Source of the DNA: a virus
Virus record (IMG/VR): IMGVR_UViG_3300032323_000939
Coordinates: 1-64,000 of that record
Length of the DNA stretch: 64,000 nucleotides
Direction: 5' to 3' (one strand)
Shown here: positions 43,076 to 49,950 of the stretch, one piece after another
Numbering within the stretch: the stretch's first letter is position 1
Layout of the letters: every line of letters starts with the position of its first letter
The notes under the pieces: generated by a model
The model's database searches: none
The model's input: only the letters and a program-made list of their open reading frames with translations
What the model was told of the DNA's origin: nothing
Translations under genes and position numbers: made by a program

Positions 43076-43735
43076 TTATTGTTCTACGATGAATGATTCG
43101 ATAGCGGTAAAATCTGAACGACCAATTACTTGGCTTCCAGTTGTACCAGTGACGTTAATTTGTAGCGCTTTGTATACTTGGTTGTAGGTTTCTGGTGCAA
43201 TCTCACTTGAGACACGCACCGTTATTGCGTTTACGAATAAACGCTTTCCTTGCTCCGTGATATCTCTCTTAGAAATATCAAGGACATCTAGACGCCGAGT
43301 TGTACCGTACACGGTATTCGGACCTGTTTCTAATACAGCAAATCGTAATGGAATTTTTGTGTAAAGAAGTTGTGACAGCAATTGACGATCATGCCTTGGT
43401 TGACGAGCATAGGTTGTAATTTGATAATCGATGTTTACTGGAATTGGCCAGTTAATATCCCAGTTTTCTGTTTCTGAATTATACCCACTAGTTGGATCTT
43501 GAAGATATGCAGGCTTTACTCTTCCACGCATAGCACGAGGAATATCCTCAGAGATATCGATCATATCAATTGTTATGTATGGGTATGACTGATTACGAAT
43601 TTCTTGATCAGGTTGACCAAACCATACGCCAACTGATCTGTTGGATACGTTATCAGTTACTGACTTTTGATCAGTCACATACATGTTTTTTAATAGATTT
43701 CTAAGTGCTTCATCTTCATCTAATAGGAATGACAT
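43076..43735 (-). CDS. Probable tail terminator / sheath-terminator protein
   Basis: The 219-residue protein lies directly upstream of the sheath and has VWFGQPDQEIRNQSYPYITI and beta strands YQITTYARQPRHDRQLLSQLL, a pattern seen in tail terminator-type proteins (gp15/gpU-like). Assignment rests on position and overall strand pattern. It overlaps the next gene by one base. Confidence 0.6.
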   Translation of the reverse strand: MSFLLDEDEALRNLLKNMYVTDQKSVTDNVSNRSVGVWFGQPDQEIRNQSYPYITIDMIDISEDIPRAMRGRVKPAYLQDPTSGYNSETENWDINWPIPVNIDYQITTYARQPRHDRQLLSQLLYTKIPLRFAVLETGPNTVYGTTRRLDVLDISKRDITEQGKRLFVNAITVRVSSEIAPETYNQVYKALQINVTGTTGSQVIGRSDFTAIESFIVEQ

Positions 43736-44052
43736 TATCGGTTACCTAAATGTTTGGATGTTCGGCCAATTAAAAACTTTTCAGTTTCTTGTTGACGATT
43801 TTTAAACCGTCTAATGGCAGCGGTAGGTTGGGTGCTTGGAGTTCCGTACTCAAGGTCCATAGCCTCAGCACGATGACTCTTGTGCACGTTAACTGAGAAG
43901 GAGCCCTTGTTATGAGTCACATTTAATCCTCTTACAATATGAGATGGCCATCCAGAAGCCTGTGCTTCAGAACGAAGGTGGGCAGACATCATCCGTGTTG
44001 TTTCAACACTGGCTTTGTTTAGAGACTCTTTAAAGTTGTTTAGGTAGTTCAC
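43735..44052 (-). CDS. HK97 gp10-like neck / tail completion protein
   Basis: The 105-residue protein has a helical start (VETTRMMSAHLRSEA), a short beta part with FSVNVHKSHRAEAMDLEYGT and the STQPTAAIRRF motif, which follows HK97 gp10 families (E-GT....P-ff). It would complete the head-tail joint. It overlaps its upstream neighbour by ATGA. Confidence 0.68.
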   Translation of the reverse strand: MNYLNNFKESLNKASVETTRMMSAHLRSEAQASGWPSHIVRGLNVTHNKGSFSVNVHKSHRAEAMDLEYGTPSTQPTAAIRRFKNRQQETEKFLIGRTSKHLGNR

Positions 44053-44243
44053 TTCTTTTTCTTCGCCTTCGACACAACCCTTGCTGCACCTAACGCATAG
44101 GCGGCAGTAGTACCAAGTATTAAGGCTGCGACGGCAGGACGCTTTTCTTTAGGGCGGAAACCAAACACACCCTTTATAAACTCTTCACGTTCATTCTGGT
44201 TGTTCATTTCAGCAACTTGCTGATACCAAGGCTTATAAGCCAT
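44049..44243 (-). CDS. Small protein with one membrane helix (64 aa)
   Basis: It starts at ATG 44243 after an AAGGGG site. The N-terminal half is charged and residues about 38-56 (AVAALILGTTAAYALGAARV) form a predicted membrane helix followed by a lysine tail. This is the first gene after the terminator at 44323..44346, so a promoter should lie in 44244..44322, where a small inverted repeat (CACCGCAGCGGTG) is present but no convincing -35/-10 pair. Confidence 0.62.
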   Translation of the reverse strand: MAYKPWYQQVAEMNNQNEREEFIKGVFGFRPKEKRPAVAALILGTTAAYALGAARVVSKAKKKK

Positions 44244-44322
44244 AATAAATAACCCCTTTTTCGCAACCTGTGGGACAGTAGTCAGGCACCGCAGCGGTGT
44301 TCTGATACAGCAATGATAAATG

Positions 44323-44346
44323 AAAAAGCCCCCTAGTTGGGGGCTT
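44323..44346 (-). terminator. Rho-independent terminator at the end of the small-gene operon
   Basis: On the minus strand AAGCCCCC pairs with GGGGGCTT, eight base pairs around the loop AACTA, followed by a run of T. It lies nine bases after the 82-residue gene. It separates the small basic-protein operon from the tail genes. Confidence 0.9.
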
Positions 44347-44354
44347 AGTCATTA

Positions 44355-44603
44355 CTACTTTTTAAACTTCTTTTCTCTTTTGTCTTCAGCCTTCTCGCCC
44401 TTCTTACCTTCTTTGGCTTCGTGCTTCTTAGACATAGATTTAATCTTTTTTACGTTAGCAACATCCATCTTGCGGTCATCCTCTTGGGACTTAGGCTTGC
44501 GATGCTTCTTATCCATCTTTTCAAACTTAGCCTTTTCCTCTTTGTCAAGACCTTTAGTGGTCTTGGCATCCTGCTTCTTGTCGGAGGCCTTGGTGTACTT
44601 CAT
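44355..44603 (-). CDS. Highly charged lysine-rich protein (82 aa), last gene of the small operon
   Basis: About 40 percent of residues are Lys, with many Asp and Glu and no aromatic core, so the protein is probably disordered. The start ATG at 44603 overlaps the upstream TAA. It may bind nucleic acids or act as a packaged virion protein. No family is recognised. Confidence 0.68.
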   Translation of the reverse strand: MKYTKASDKKQDAKTTKGLDKEEKAKFEKMDKKHRKPKSQEDDRKMDVANVKKIKSMSKKHEAKEGKKGEKAEDKREKKFKK

Positions 44604-44740
44604 TACATGCCCTTCTTACGAGGAAGCATGTTTTTGGTTTTACCCTTTTTTAAGGCTTTAAAATCAGCGCCAGTAATTTTATTTGTTGGCTTTGCAGCAC
44701 TAGCAATCTTCATCTGCTTAGGTGTAAGGTCTTTCTTCAT
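44603..44740 (-). CDS. Small basic protein (45 aa)
   Basis: Read from the DNA: ATG 44740 to TAA 44603, TAATG at both ends. The product (MKKDLTPKQMKIASAAKPTN, then KITGADFKALKKGK) has the ITGADFKAL-K motif I associate with short proteins in other phage genomes. Its frame is open, start and stop are coupled to neighbours, and there is no other gene in this stretch. Confidence 0.72.
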   Translation of the reverse strand: MKKDLTPKQMKIASAAKPTNKITGADFKALKKGKTKNMLPRKKGM

Positions 44741-44805
44741 TATTTACCTTTCTGGCAAGTAGGGCACTTGCACTTGCAGTTCTTCATAGTGCATTTAAGG
44801 GCCAT
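44740..44805 (-). CDS. Cysteine-rich micropeptide (21 aa)
   Basis: Read from the DNA: ATG 44805 to TAA 44740. Five of 21 residues are Cys (positions 5, 10, 12, 14 and 17, core KNCKCKCPTCQK) and six are Lys. Both ends share bases with neighbouring starts and stops (TAATG), which supports translation. It could bind metal or nucleic acid. Very small, so existence as a peptide is not certain. Confidence 0.5.
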   Translation of the reverse strand: MALKCTMKNCKCKCPTCQKGK

Positions 44806-44921
44806 TATTTTTTGTCCTTTTTCTTATCTGTCTTCTTTTTAGCATACTTTTTGTTAGCAGCGGCTAGAGTCTTTTCTCCGTGTTTATCTTTTGGCTTCAT
44901 ACAGCCACAGGTAGCGCACAT
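44805..44921 (-). CDS. MCATCGC-type small protein, copy A (38 aa)
   Basis: Read from the DNA: ATG 44921 to TAA 44805. The N-terminus is MCATCGCMKPKDKHG, three cysteines in seven residues, and the rest is Ala/Lys-rich ending KKKTDKKKDKK. The next gene upstream starts with the same MCATCGC heptad, so the two are duplicates. The N-terminal knot looks like a metal-binding or Fe-S-like site. Confidence 0.7.
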   Translation of the reverse strand: MCATCGCMKPKDKHGEKTLAAANKKYAKKKTDKKKDKK

Positions 44922-45010
44922 TATTTACCCTTTGGCTTTGGTTTGGCTTTTGGACCCTTACCGAATCCTGGTTGACCTTTTTTCTTACCGCATCCACATG
45001 TTGCACACAT
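44921..45010 (-). CDS. MCATCGC-type small protein, copy B (29 aa)
   Basis: Read from the DNA: ATG 45010 to TAA 44921. The product begins MCATCGCGKKKGQPGFGKGP and ends in Lys/Pro repeats. It shares its first seven residues with copy A but has a Gly/Pro/Lys tail. The stop overlaps the next start. Confidence 0.66.
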   Translation of the reverse strand: MCATCGCGKKKGQPGFGKGPKAKPKPKGK

Positions 45011-45019
45011 TGGCTTTTC

Positions 45020-45256
45020 CTATCTATGTCTTGCCGTTTTTTTGGCAATTGATTTGGGTTGTTTTACAAACTGCTTTCCCTTGCTATTGCCTTCTGCTTT
45101 AGCACGGTTGGTCGCAGCCTTTTCTGAAGGAGTAAGAGTATCCCACGCTTTGTCTGGTAGGTAACGCTTTTTACCTTTAGATTCTTTGCCATCTGAAGTG
45201 CGCCATTTTTCATTGCCCCACTTCTTTAGGGATTGTTGTGATTTAGCAAGAGCCAT
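45020..45256 (-). CDS. DUF5872-like small basic protein (78 aa)
   Basis: Residues 15-70 contain KWRTSDGKESKGKKRYLPDK and AWDTLTPSEKAATNRAKAEG followed by KGKQFVKQP, the pattern of DUF5872-type proteins found in phages, large viruses and bacteria. It is basic and probably nucleic-acid- or virion-associated. Function unknown. Confidence 0.78.
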   Translation of the reverse strand: MALAKSQQSLKKWGNEKWRTSDGKESKGKKRYLPDKAWDTLTPSEKAATNRAKAEGNSKGKQFVKQPKSIAKKTARHR

Positions 45257-45453
45257 TACTTGTACCCTCCGCCTGCTTTCTTATATTCAGAAGCAAGAAG
45301 TTGAGCCTTACGAGCAGACCACTCTCCTGGATCTCCGCCTTTAGTTCCAGCCTTTATCTTCTTAAATAAACTCTTACGCATTCCAGGCTTGGTGTAATTA
45401 CCAGCCTCATTTACTTTTGACTTTGGTTTTGCTGCTGCTTTTTTTGCTGCCAC
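45256..45453 (-). CDS. Small basic protein, KPGMR...WSARKAQLLA family (66 aa)
   Basis: GTG at 45451..45453 follows GAAAGGAG and gives MAAKKAAAKPKSK, so it is preferred to 45501. The C-terminal KPGMRKSLFKKIKAGTKGGD followed by WSARKAQLLASEYKKAGGGY is a pattern I recognise from small proteins in many phages and bacteria. Its first 47 bases overlap the preceding gene in another frame. Confidence 0.74.
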   Translation of the reverse strand: MAAKKAAAKPKSKVNEAGNYTKPGMRKSLFKKIKAGTKGGDPGEWSARKAQLLASEYKKAGGGYK

Positions 45454-45547
45454 TTTTTGCTCCTTTCGATGCTGGTACACAGTTAGGCACTCTCTTGCCA
45501 TTCTTTATCTTAAAACCTTTTTGAACGTAACCTTCCCAACATGCCAT
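45407..45547 (-). CDS. MACWEGY small protein (46 aa)
   Basis: Read from the DNA: ATG 45547 to TGA 45407. The product MACWEGYVQKGFKIKNGKRV followed by PNCVPASKG matches the CW-x-GY...G-K-K-G-VPNCVP pattern common in cyanophage and other phage small proteins. The conserved pair of cysteines (3 and 23) may form a disulfide or bind metal. It overlaps the next gene by 47 bases; the start makes TAATG. Confidence 0.75.
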   Translation of the reverse strand: MACWEGYVQKGFKIKNGKRVPNCVPASKGAKSGSKKSSSKTKVKSK

Positions 45548-45777
45548 TACTTTTCCTTACCTTTATGGGGGTTGTTCTTGTGCCAATCCTTAACTGCTTT
45601 AACGCCCTGCTTAACTGTTTTAGATCCACCCTTTTTAGTTAGGTTTATCTTATCCCACTTACCTTGATCACCAGCGTGATCCACAATTACATCGCCTCTT
45701 TTATTCTTTTTAACAGTGTGCTTAGTGCCACCAGCCTTTAAAGTTTTTGGCTTCTCATCTTTCTTTTTGTTAACCAT
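45547..45777 (-). CDS. Small lysine-rich protein (76 aa)
   Basis: The product is Lys/Gly-rich with a central beta motif (KRGDVIVDHAGDQGKWDKIN) and a helix VKQGVKAVKDWHKNN. Start and stop each overlap neighbours. No function is assigned. Confidence 0.68.
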   Translation of the reverse strand: MVNKKKDEKPKTLKAGGTKHTVKKNKRGDVIVDHAGDQGKWDKINLTKKGGSKTVKQGVKAVKDWHKNNPHKGKEK

Positions 45778-45959
45778 CAGGCTACCGACTTCTTATGTTT
45801 GTAACGCATTGGGGCCTTTGGTCTTCTAATTACGCCACCTTTTTTTCGCTTTGGTTTAGCGCCACCAGACTCATATCTACTTTCAGCAATGTTTGTTTCA
45901 ACATTCTTCTGAGGCTGTTTACCAGCCCTTGCACCAATTCCTGAACGACGTTTCTTCAT
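45777..45959 (-). CDS. Small Arg/Lys-rich protein (60 aa)
   Basis: The product starts MKKRRSGIGARAGKQPQ and ends MRYKHKKSVA, with an overall strongly positive charge; probably disordered. It is TAATG-coupled to both neighbours. Confidence 0.64.
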   Translation of the reverse strand: MKKRRSGIGARAGKQPQKNVETNIAESRYESGGAKPKRKKGGVIRRPKAPMRYKHKKSVA

Positions 45960-46135
45960 TACTTACTCTTCTTTTTCTTAGACATTCCCGCTTCGCTCAT
46001 TGCAATAGCAATTGCTTGTTTCTTTGATTTAACTACTGGGCCTTTTTTAGAGCCGCTATGAAGTTTTCCTTCTTTGTACTCTTTCATAACCTTCTCTACC
46101 TTACCCTTTTTAACAGCACTTGCTTTCTTAGCCAT
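45959..46135 (-). CDS. DUF6496-like small basic protein (58 aa)
   Basis: Read from the DNA: ATG 46135 to TAA 45959. The sequence KVMKEYKEGKLHSGSKKGP followed by VVKSKKQAIAIAMSEAG closely follows the DUF6496 pattern (VM-EFK-G-L-SGS-KGP-VK-RKQAIAIALSEA) found in many bacteria and phages. Function is unknown. The start overlaps the stop of the acidic peptide. Confidence 0.85.
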   Translation of the reverse strand: MAKKASAVKKGKVEKVMKEYKEGKLHSGSKKGPVVKSKKQAIAIAMSEAGMSKKKKSK

Positions 46136-46254
46136 TATTCCTCTTCCTCTTCGAACTCTTCATCAAAGGCATGATCATCATACTCTTTGTCATAGAATAG
46201 TATCTCATCTTCTTCAAAGAGATCTGGATCTAATTCAGACTCAAAATCTTCCAC
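46135..46254 (-). CDS. Very acidic short protein (39 aa)
   Basis: Read from the DNA: GTG 46252..46254 to TAA 46135. About half of the residues are Asp or Glu, and the sequence ends FDEEFEEEEE. It starts a few bases after the fibre gene stop and opens the operon of strongly basic proteins, so a chaperone-like or charge-balancing role is conceivable. The GTG start lacks an obvious ribosome site. Confidence 0.55.
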   Translation of the reverse strand: MEDFESELDPDLFEEDEILFYDKEYDDHAFDEEFEEEEE

Positions 46255-46260
46255 AATTTA

Positions 46261-47463
46261 TTACACTGGAAACACTAGACTAGAAAGCCAAGCAGAGGTT
46301 GAGTCAGGGGTAACATTCCCATTAGTGTAAACAGTGATGTGCGTTAACTCAGAGGTGCCAAATTTTTGAGCAGGAATTACAACATCTACAGTTGGTCTAT
46401 ACTCAACTGGCAAATTAAACGCTGTAGAATTAGCAGTTCCACCAGATACATTTCCTCGTAAATAAACTACTCCATCTATTTTTTTATATGCTGGTGAGTT
46501 ACCTCCTGTATAACTATTGCTAAAAGAAGAAATTGAAATCCAACCAGAATCTGTAGTTGCACCAGAAGGACCCTGTGTGCCTTGAGTGCCCTGTGCACCA
46601 GTTCCACTAGCACCTTGTATACCGACTGTGCCTTGAATACCCTGTACTCCCTGAACGCCTTGTGCACCTTGTGCTACTGCGGAACCACTAAGTCCTTGAG
46701 CACCATTAAATCCTTGGACTCCTTGAGAGCCATCTCTACCCTGAACTCCTTGAGCGCCTAATGTTCCTTGAGTTCCTTGTAATCCTTGTACACCAATGTT
46801 TCCTCTTGTACCTTGAACTCCTTGTGCAGCAAATGCACCGTCTAATCCTTGAGTTCCTAGGGCACCTTGCACACCTTGAGTACCACGAGTTCCTTGTGTA
46901 CCTTGAATTCCATCATTACCAACGGTGCCCTGAATACCTTGTGCACCTTGTGCACCAACAGTTCCAGTTCTACCTTGAACACCCTGCGTCCCTTGGGAAC
47001 CAGTTGCACCTTGAGCGCCAGTTAATCCCTGTGCACCACGGGTGCCTTGCACACCTTGAGTTCCTGTAGCACCTTGTGTACCAGTATCGCCCTTAGTTCC
47101 TTGTACGCCTTGAGCGCCAGTAGATCCCTGCGTACCAAGTGCTCCTTGAGATCCAAGTGTGCCCTGTGCGCCAACAGTTCCTTGCGTGCCCTGTGAACCA
47201 GTCGCACCAGTAGATCCCTGTGTTCCTAACAATCCCTGTGTACCTTGTGATCCTGCAGTACCTGCAGTGCCTTGTGTACCTGCCCCAGTTGCACCACGAG
47301 AACCTTGTACACCAGTTCTACCTTGCACACCTTGCGGTCCTTGAATGCCTTGAAGAGTTGCGTCTGTTTCAATTCCTTGAACTCTTGTATTTAAATTATC
47401 TAATGCAGCATTTAAAGTAACATCCCAATTATTTGCACCTCTAACTGGCTTAACAAATGTCAT
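46261..47463 (-). CDS. Collagen-like tail fibre protein 1 (400 aa)
   Basis: Residues 1-38 are an attachment part (GANNWDVTLNAALDNLN). Residues about 39-302 are GXY triplets, mostly G-T-Q, G-V-Q or G-A-Q, with only two prolines at the ends. Residues 303-400 form a beta-rich tip (WISISSFSNSYTGGNSPAYK, DGVVYLRGNVSGG). Collagen-like triple helices in phage fibres give long rigid rods. The tip probably recognises the host. The repeats are also repetitive in the DNA, favouring slippage and length variation. Confidence 0.88.
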   Translation of the reverse strand: MTFVKPVRGANNWDVTLNAALDNLNTRVQGIETDATLQGIQGPQGVQGRTGVQGSRGATGAGTQGTAGTAGSQGTQGLLGTQGSTGATGSQGTQGTVGAQGTLGSQGALGTQGSTGAQGVQGTKGDTGTQGATGTQGVQGTRGAQGLTGAQGATGSQGTQGVQGRTGTVGAQGAQGIQGTVGNDGIQGTQGTRGTQGVQGALGTQGLDGAFAAQGVQGTRGNIGVQGLQGTQGTLGAQGVQGRDGSQGVQGFNGAQGLSGSAVAQGAQGVQGVQGIQGTVGIQGASGTGAQGTQGTQGPSGATTDSGWISISSFSNSYTGGNSPAYKKIDGVVYLRGNVSGGTANSTAFNLPVEYRPTVDVVIPAQKFGTSELTHITVYTNGNVTPDSTSAWLSSLVFPV

Positions 47464-47475
47464 TAGATACCTTTC

Positions 47476-48069
47476 CTAAACTCCATAAGTTTCACTACCA
47501 AATTCGCCCTCACCAAATCCATCATTAACTGTAAGTGGAGAGTACTCACCGTTAAACTGTGGATCATTAACCAATTCTTCTGGGTTAACTTGATTACAGT
47601 CAATAGTTACTACCGCATAATTCTCAGCGTAATGACCACGAGGAAGGACACGAGTAGGAACAAAGACTATATCTTGATAAACAATTCTATCTTTTATATG
47701 GTCATTTGGATTGGTAAGCATGCTAGGCACTAACCTGTTTAAATCCGCAACGCTAATAACTAAACGCAAGGTATCGACGGTGTAGAAACCTCGTTCGTTC
47801 ATGACGTTGGTACCACGAATAACCTGAGCCAGAATTACAGGCATCTTAAATGAATCGTTCCATCGGCGGCCCTTGCCATCTGTCTGATTTGATACATCGT
47901 AAATTGGGTCTACGTAGTTGTCGTAATCAGCGACTAATGCGGCATCGTCCCAAACCCACCAGTCAACCTCAGTACCAACGGGATCACGAAGTTCGTCAAC
48001 GATGCCTTCATCAATTGACTTGTTCTCAAAGGGGATCTTAAATCTTCCCTGAACTTTAGTTCCACGCAT
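47476..48069 (-). CDS. Probable neck/head-tail connector protein (197 aa)
   Basis: The protein is rich in Asp/Asn and strands, with EVDWWVWDDAALVADYDNY, VRGTNVMNER-like and IVFVPTRVLPRGHYAENYAV segments. No known family is recognised, but the size and pattern are typical of phage neck or head-completion proteins. It is placed in the tail/fibre region after the glycosyltransferase gene. Assignment is tentative. Confidence 0.45.
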   Translation of the reverse strand: MRGTKVQGRFKIPFENKSIDEGIVDELRDPVGTEVDWWVWDDAALVADYDNYVDPIYDVSNQTDGKGRRWNDSFKMPVILAQVIRGTNVMNERGFYTVDTLRLVISVADLNRLVPSMLTNPNDHIKDRIVYQDIVFVPTRVLPRGHYAENYAVVTIDCNQVNPEELVNDPQFNGEYSPLTVNDGFGEGEFGSETYGV

Positions 48070-48113
48070 AGAGGGTATTGTCCCTTATGAAGGCTAGGAA
48101 TAAAGGATAAAAA

Positions 48114-48809
48114 TTAAGCCTTGCTATTCCAGTATAGGTTGTAGTAATCGGCGTTTAATTGGAACCTTTTTATGTGGGTTGCAATCGCTCCAGTATGGGC
48201 ATGCAAAGGAATTCCTACTTTTTTTAACTTTCTAAAAAAGGACACATCTTCACTTATAAACTCGTCCCCTACACCTACTTGTTCAGCAAACAACGATTCA
48301 TTCGGGTACTTATTTTTTAGTTTTTCAATAATTGATTTATGCATTAATACCAGTCCCATTCCAGCAGAATCGCATCTAATAACTTGGTTTTGTGGTAGTG
48401 GGTGAATAAACTCTACTTGAAAAGTATTTTCTTCAACATCGTTAAAAACAACTGGGTAAGGAACCATTAACGATCCATCTAATTCTTTTGATACAAAATA
48501 AACACCAGTTATAACTGGATGCGTATCTTTGTCTGCAACATCCCAAAGTTTTTGTAGTACATCAATTGTTACACAGATATCCGAGTCTACCCACAGTAAC
48601 CAATCACTCTTTAAAGTATTTGACCAATAATCAAAAAGAACTTGACGTTGCCTTCCTATTTGGTTTCCTTCAACACGAACTGAAGATGAAATATGTATTC
48701 CATTTTTAGGACCAGAAACTAGAGCACCTACAATTCCATCTGTAAATCTACCATCAGTTGTCCCATTATCGCACCAACCAATAGAGACTTTTTCATTGTT
48801 TTCTATCAT
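48114..48809 (-). CDS. GT-A glycosyltransferase
   Basis: The ATG at 48807..48809 follows the upstream stop by one base and is preferred over 48857. The 231-residue enzyme has SVRVEGNQIGRQRQVL and the DxD-type motif LLWVDSDICV near residue 77-86, followed by DSAGMGLVLMHKSIIEKL and GDEFISEDVSFFRKL, the acceptor region of inverting GT-A enzymes (ANP1/WaaE-like pattern). It may glycosylate virion fibres or host surface sugars. The other sugar genes lie at 51.8-54.6 kb. Confidence 0.8.
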   Translation of the reverse strand: MIENNEKVSIGWCDNGTTDGRFTDGIVGALVSGPKNGIHISSSVRVEGNQIGRQRQVLFDYWSNTLKSDWLLWVDSDICVTIDVLQKLWDVADKDTHPVITGVYFVSKELDGSLMVPYPVVFNDVEENTFQVEFIHPLPQNQVIRCDSAGMGLVLMHKSIIEKLKNKYPNESLFAEQVGVGDEFISEDVSFFRKLKKVGIPLHAHTGAIATHIKRFQLNADYYNLYWNSKA

Positions 48810-48810
48810 T

Positions 48811-49491
48811 TTAGTTGAACTCCTTACGAGTCCAAAACATTGTTTTATATTTATCAAAAAATTTTGTAACTAATATACTAGTTACTTTATTCTGTTCTTT
48901 TATTTCTTTTTCAAATCCTAGTTTTATTTGCCATTTGTCTCTTTTAAAAGGTATAACTTGTGCTATTGGAGTTCCTTTTGGAATGAGTCCTTCAAAGTTA
49001 GGATCATTAACAATAAAAGGAAAATTAACTGGAGCAGTATAAGTATCCGTATCTACAATTCCTGGAAGAATAGTAAATACTGCTTCTCTGTGCATTGGTT
49101 GGGTAAATAAAGTTGAATATCCTTTAGGAGTTTTAACAGCCCAAGGGTTCATCCATTTAGGATAAGCGTGTTGATTACGTGCTGGATGGTTAGGCGCTTG
49201 TTCAATTGGGTGGAAACTTATAAGCCCCAAAGAAGACCATTCAAAAAATTGAATACTTTCTTTAAGACTTACGTATACATCAGCAGGTGAAGTAATGATA
49301 TACCCAGCAGTTATAGCATCAAATACTGGTATACAACGTTTTATTGTAGCATCAGTAGCGCCTGCACCAGTTGGTTTTTTAATGTTGCCAATATAAGATT
49401 TAGTGTCTTTGTACCAATCTGGTGTAAATTTGGAAGCAGGTTGTGGCTGTTCTATGTCCACACCAGATGTGTTAGTAAATGTGATCTCCAT
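48811..49491 (-). CDS. Paralogue 3 of the dUTPase-like phage protein family
   Basis: The 226-residue protein matches the two copies near 26 kb in motif order: PASKFTPDWYKDTKSY, RCIPVFDAITAGY, TPKGYSTLFTQPMHREAVF, LPGIVDTDTYTAP and FEGLIPKGTPIAQVIPFKRD. The last resembles the dUTPase/dCTP deaminase loop G-x-x-IAQ. This copy is 22 kb away in the fibre region and is preceded by its own promoter (49526..49553), so it is expressed separately. Confidence 0.76.
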   Translation of the reverse strand: MEITFTNTSGVDIEQPQPASKFTPDWYKDTKSYIGNIKKPTGAGATDATIKRCIPVFDAITAGYIITSPADVYVSLKESIQFFEWSSLGLISFHPIEQAPNHPARNQHAYPKWMNPWAVKTPKGYSTLFTQPMHREAVFTILPGIVDTDTYTAPVNFPFIVNDPNFEGLIPKGTPIAQVIPFKRDKWQIKLGFEKEIKEQNKVTSILVTKFFDKYKTMFWTRKEFN

Positions 49492-49525
49492 GTTACGCCT
49501 CGTTACTAATTGATGATTGTTGTAT

Positions 49526-49553
49526 CTTATAACATCAAAAAGAATTTTGGCAA
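49526..49553 (-). promoter_or_regulatory. Sigma-70-type promoter upstream of the third dUTPase-like gene
   Basis: On the minus strand a -35 TTGCCA (49548..49553) and -10 TATAAG (49526..49531) are 16 bases apart, each one or two mismatches from consensus. It lies in a gap of 90 bases with no gene, about 35 bases before the ATG at 49491. Good candidate. Confidence 0.6.
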
Positions 49554-49581
49554 ACTTTTATATGCGTTACTTTTAAATTGG

Positions 49582-49929
49582 TTATTCTATTTCTTTCCAA
49601 TTTACGTCTTCTTCTGACCAATCATATCTTTTTCCATCAGTAGGGTAACTAATAGGTGGCACCCAATTACATGTTGTTTCATCTAATACTGATGATGGAT
49701 AAGGTTTTGGTCCAATAAACGCATCTCTTTCTTCATCGTACGTAAAACCAATTCCAGCATAATTTTTACGAAACCCATTAGTTGCGGCATTGTAGGATGT
49801 TTTTACCCACCTGCCACCAAGATTATTGACTAACCAGGAGTAACCCTCATCACCAGCAGGGTCATTGTTATCCCCAACAAGAACTCGGATAACTTTGTTA
49901 TCAGCGTCTAATTCAGCCCAATGTGACAT
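49582..49929 (-). CDS. Small conserved tail-associated protein
   Basis: The 115-residue protein has the pattern HWAELDADNKVIRVLVGDN, GGRWVKTSYNAATNGFRKNY, AGIGFTYDEERDAFIGPKP and CNWVPPISYPTDGKRYDW. This family is common in cyanophages and other environmental myoviruses, near fibre genes. Function unknown, probably structural. It starts at ATG 49929. Confidence 0.85.
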   Translation of the reverse strand: MSHWAELDADNKVIRVLVGDNNDPAGDEGYSWLVNNLGGRWVKTSYNAATNGFRKNYAGIGFTYDEERDAFIGPKPYPSSVLDETTCNWVPPISYPTDGKRYDWSEEDVNWKEIE

Positions 49930-49950
49930 TTTATCTCTTTTCTCTCTGTG

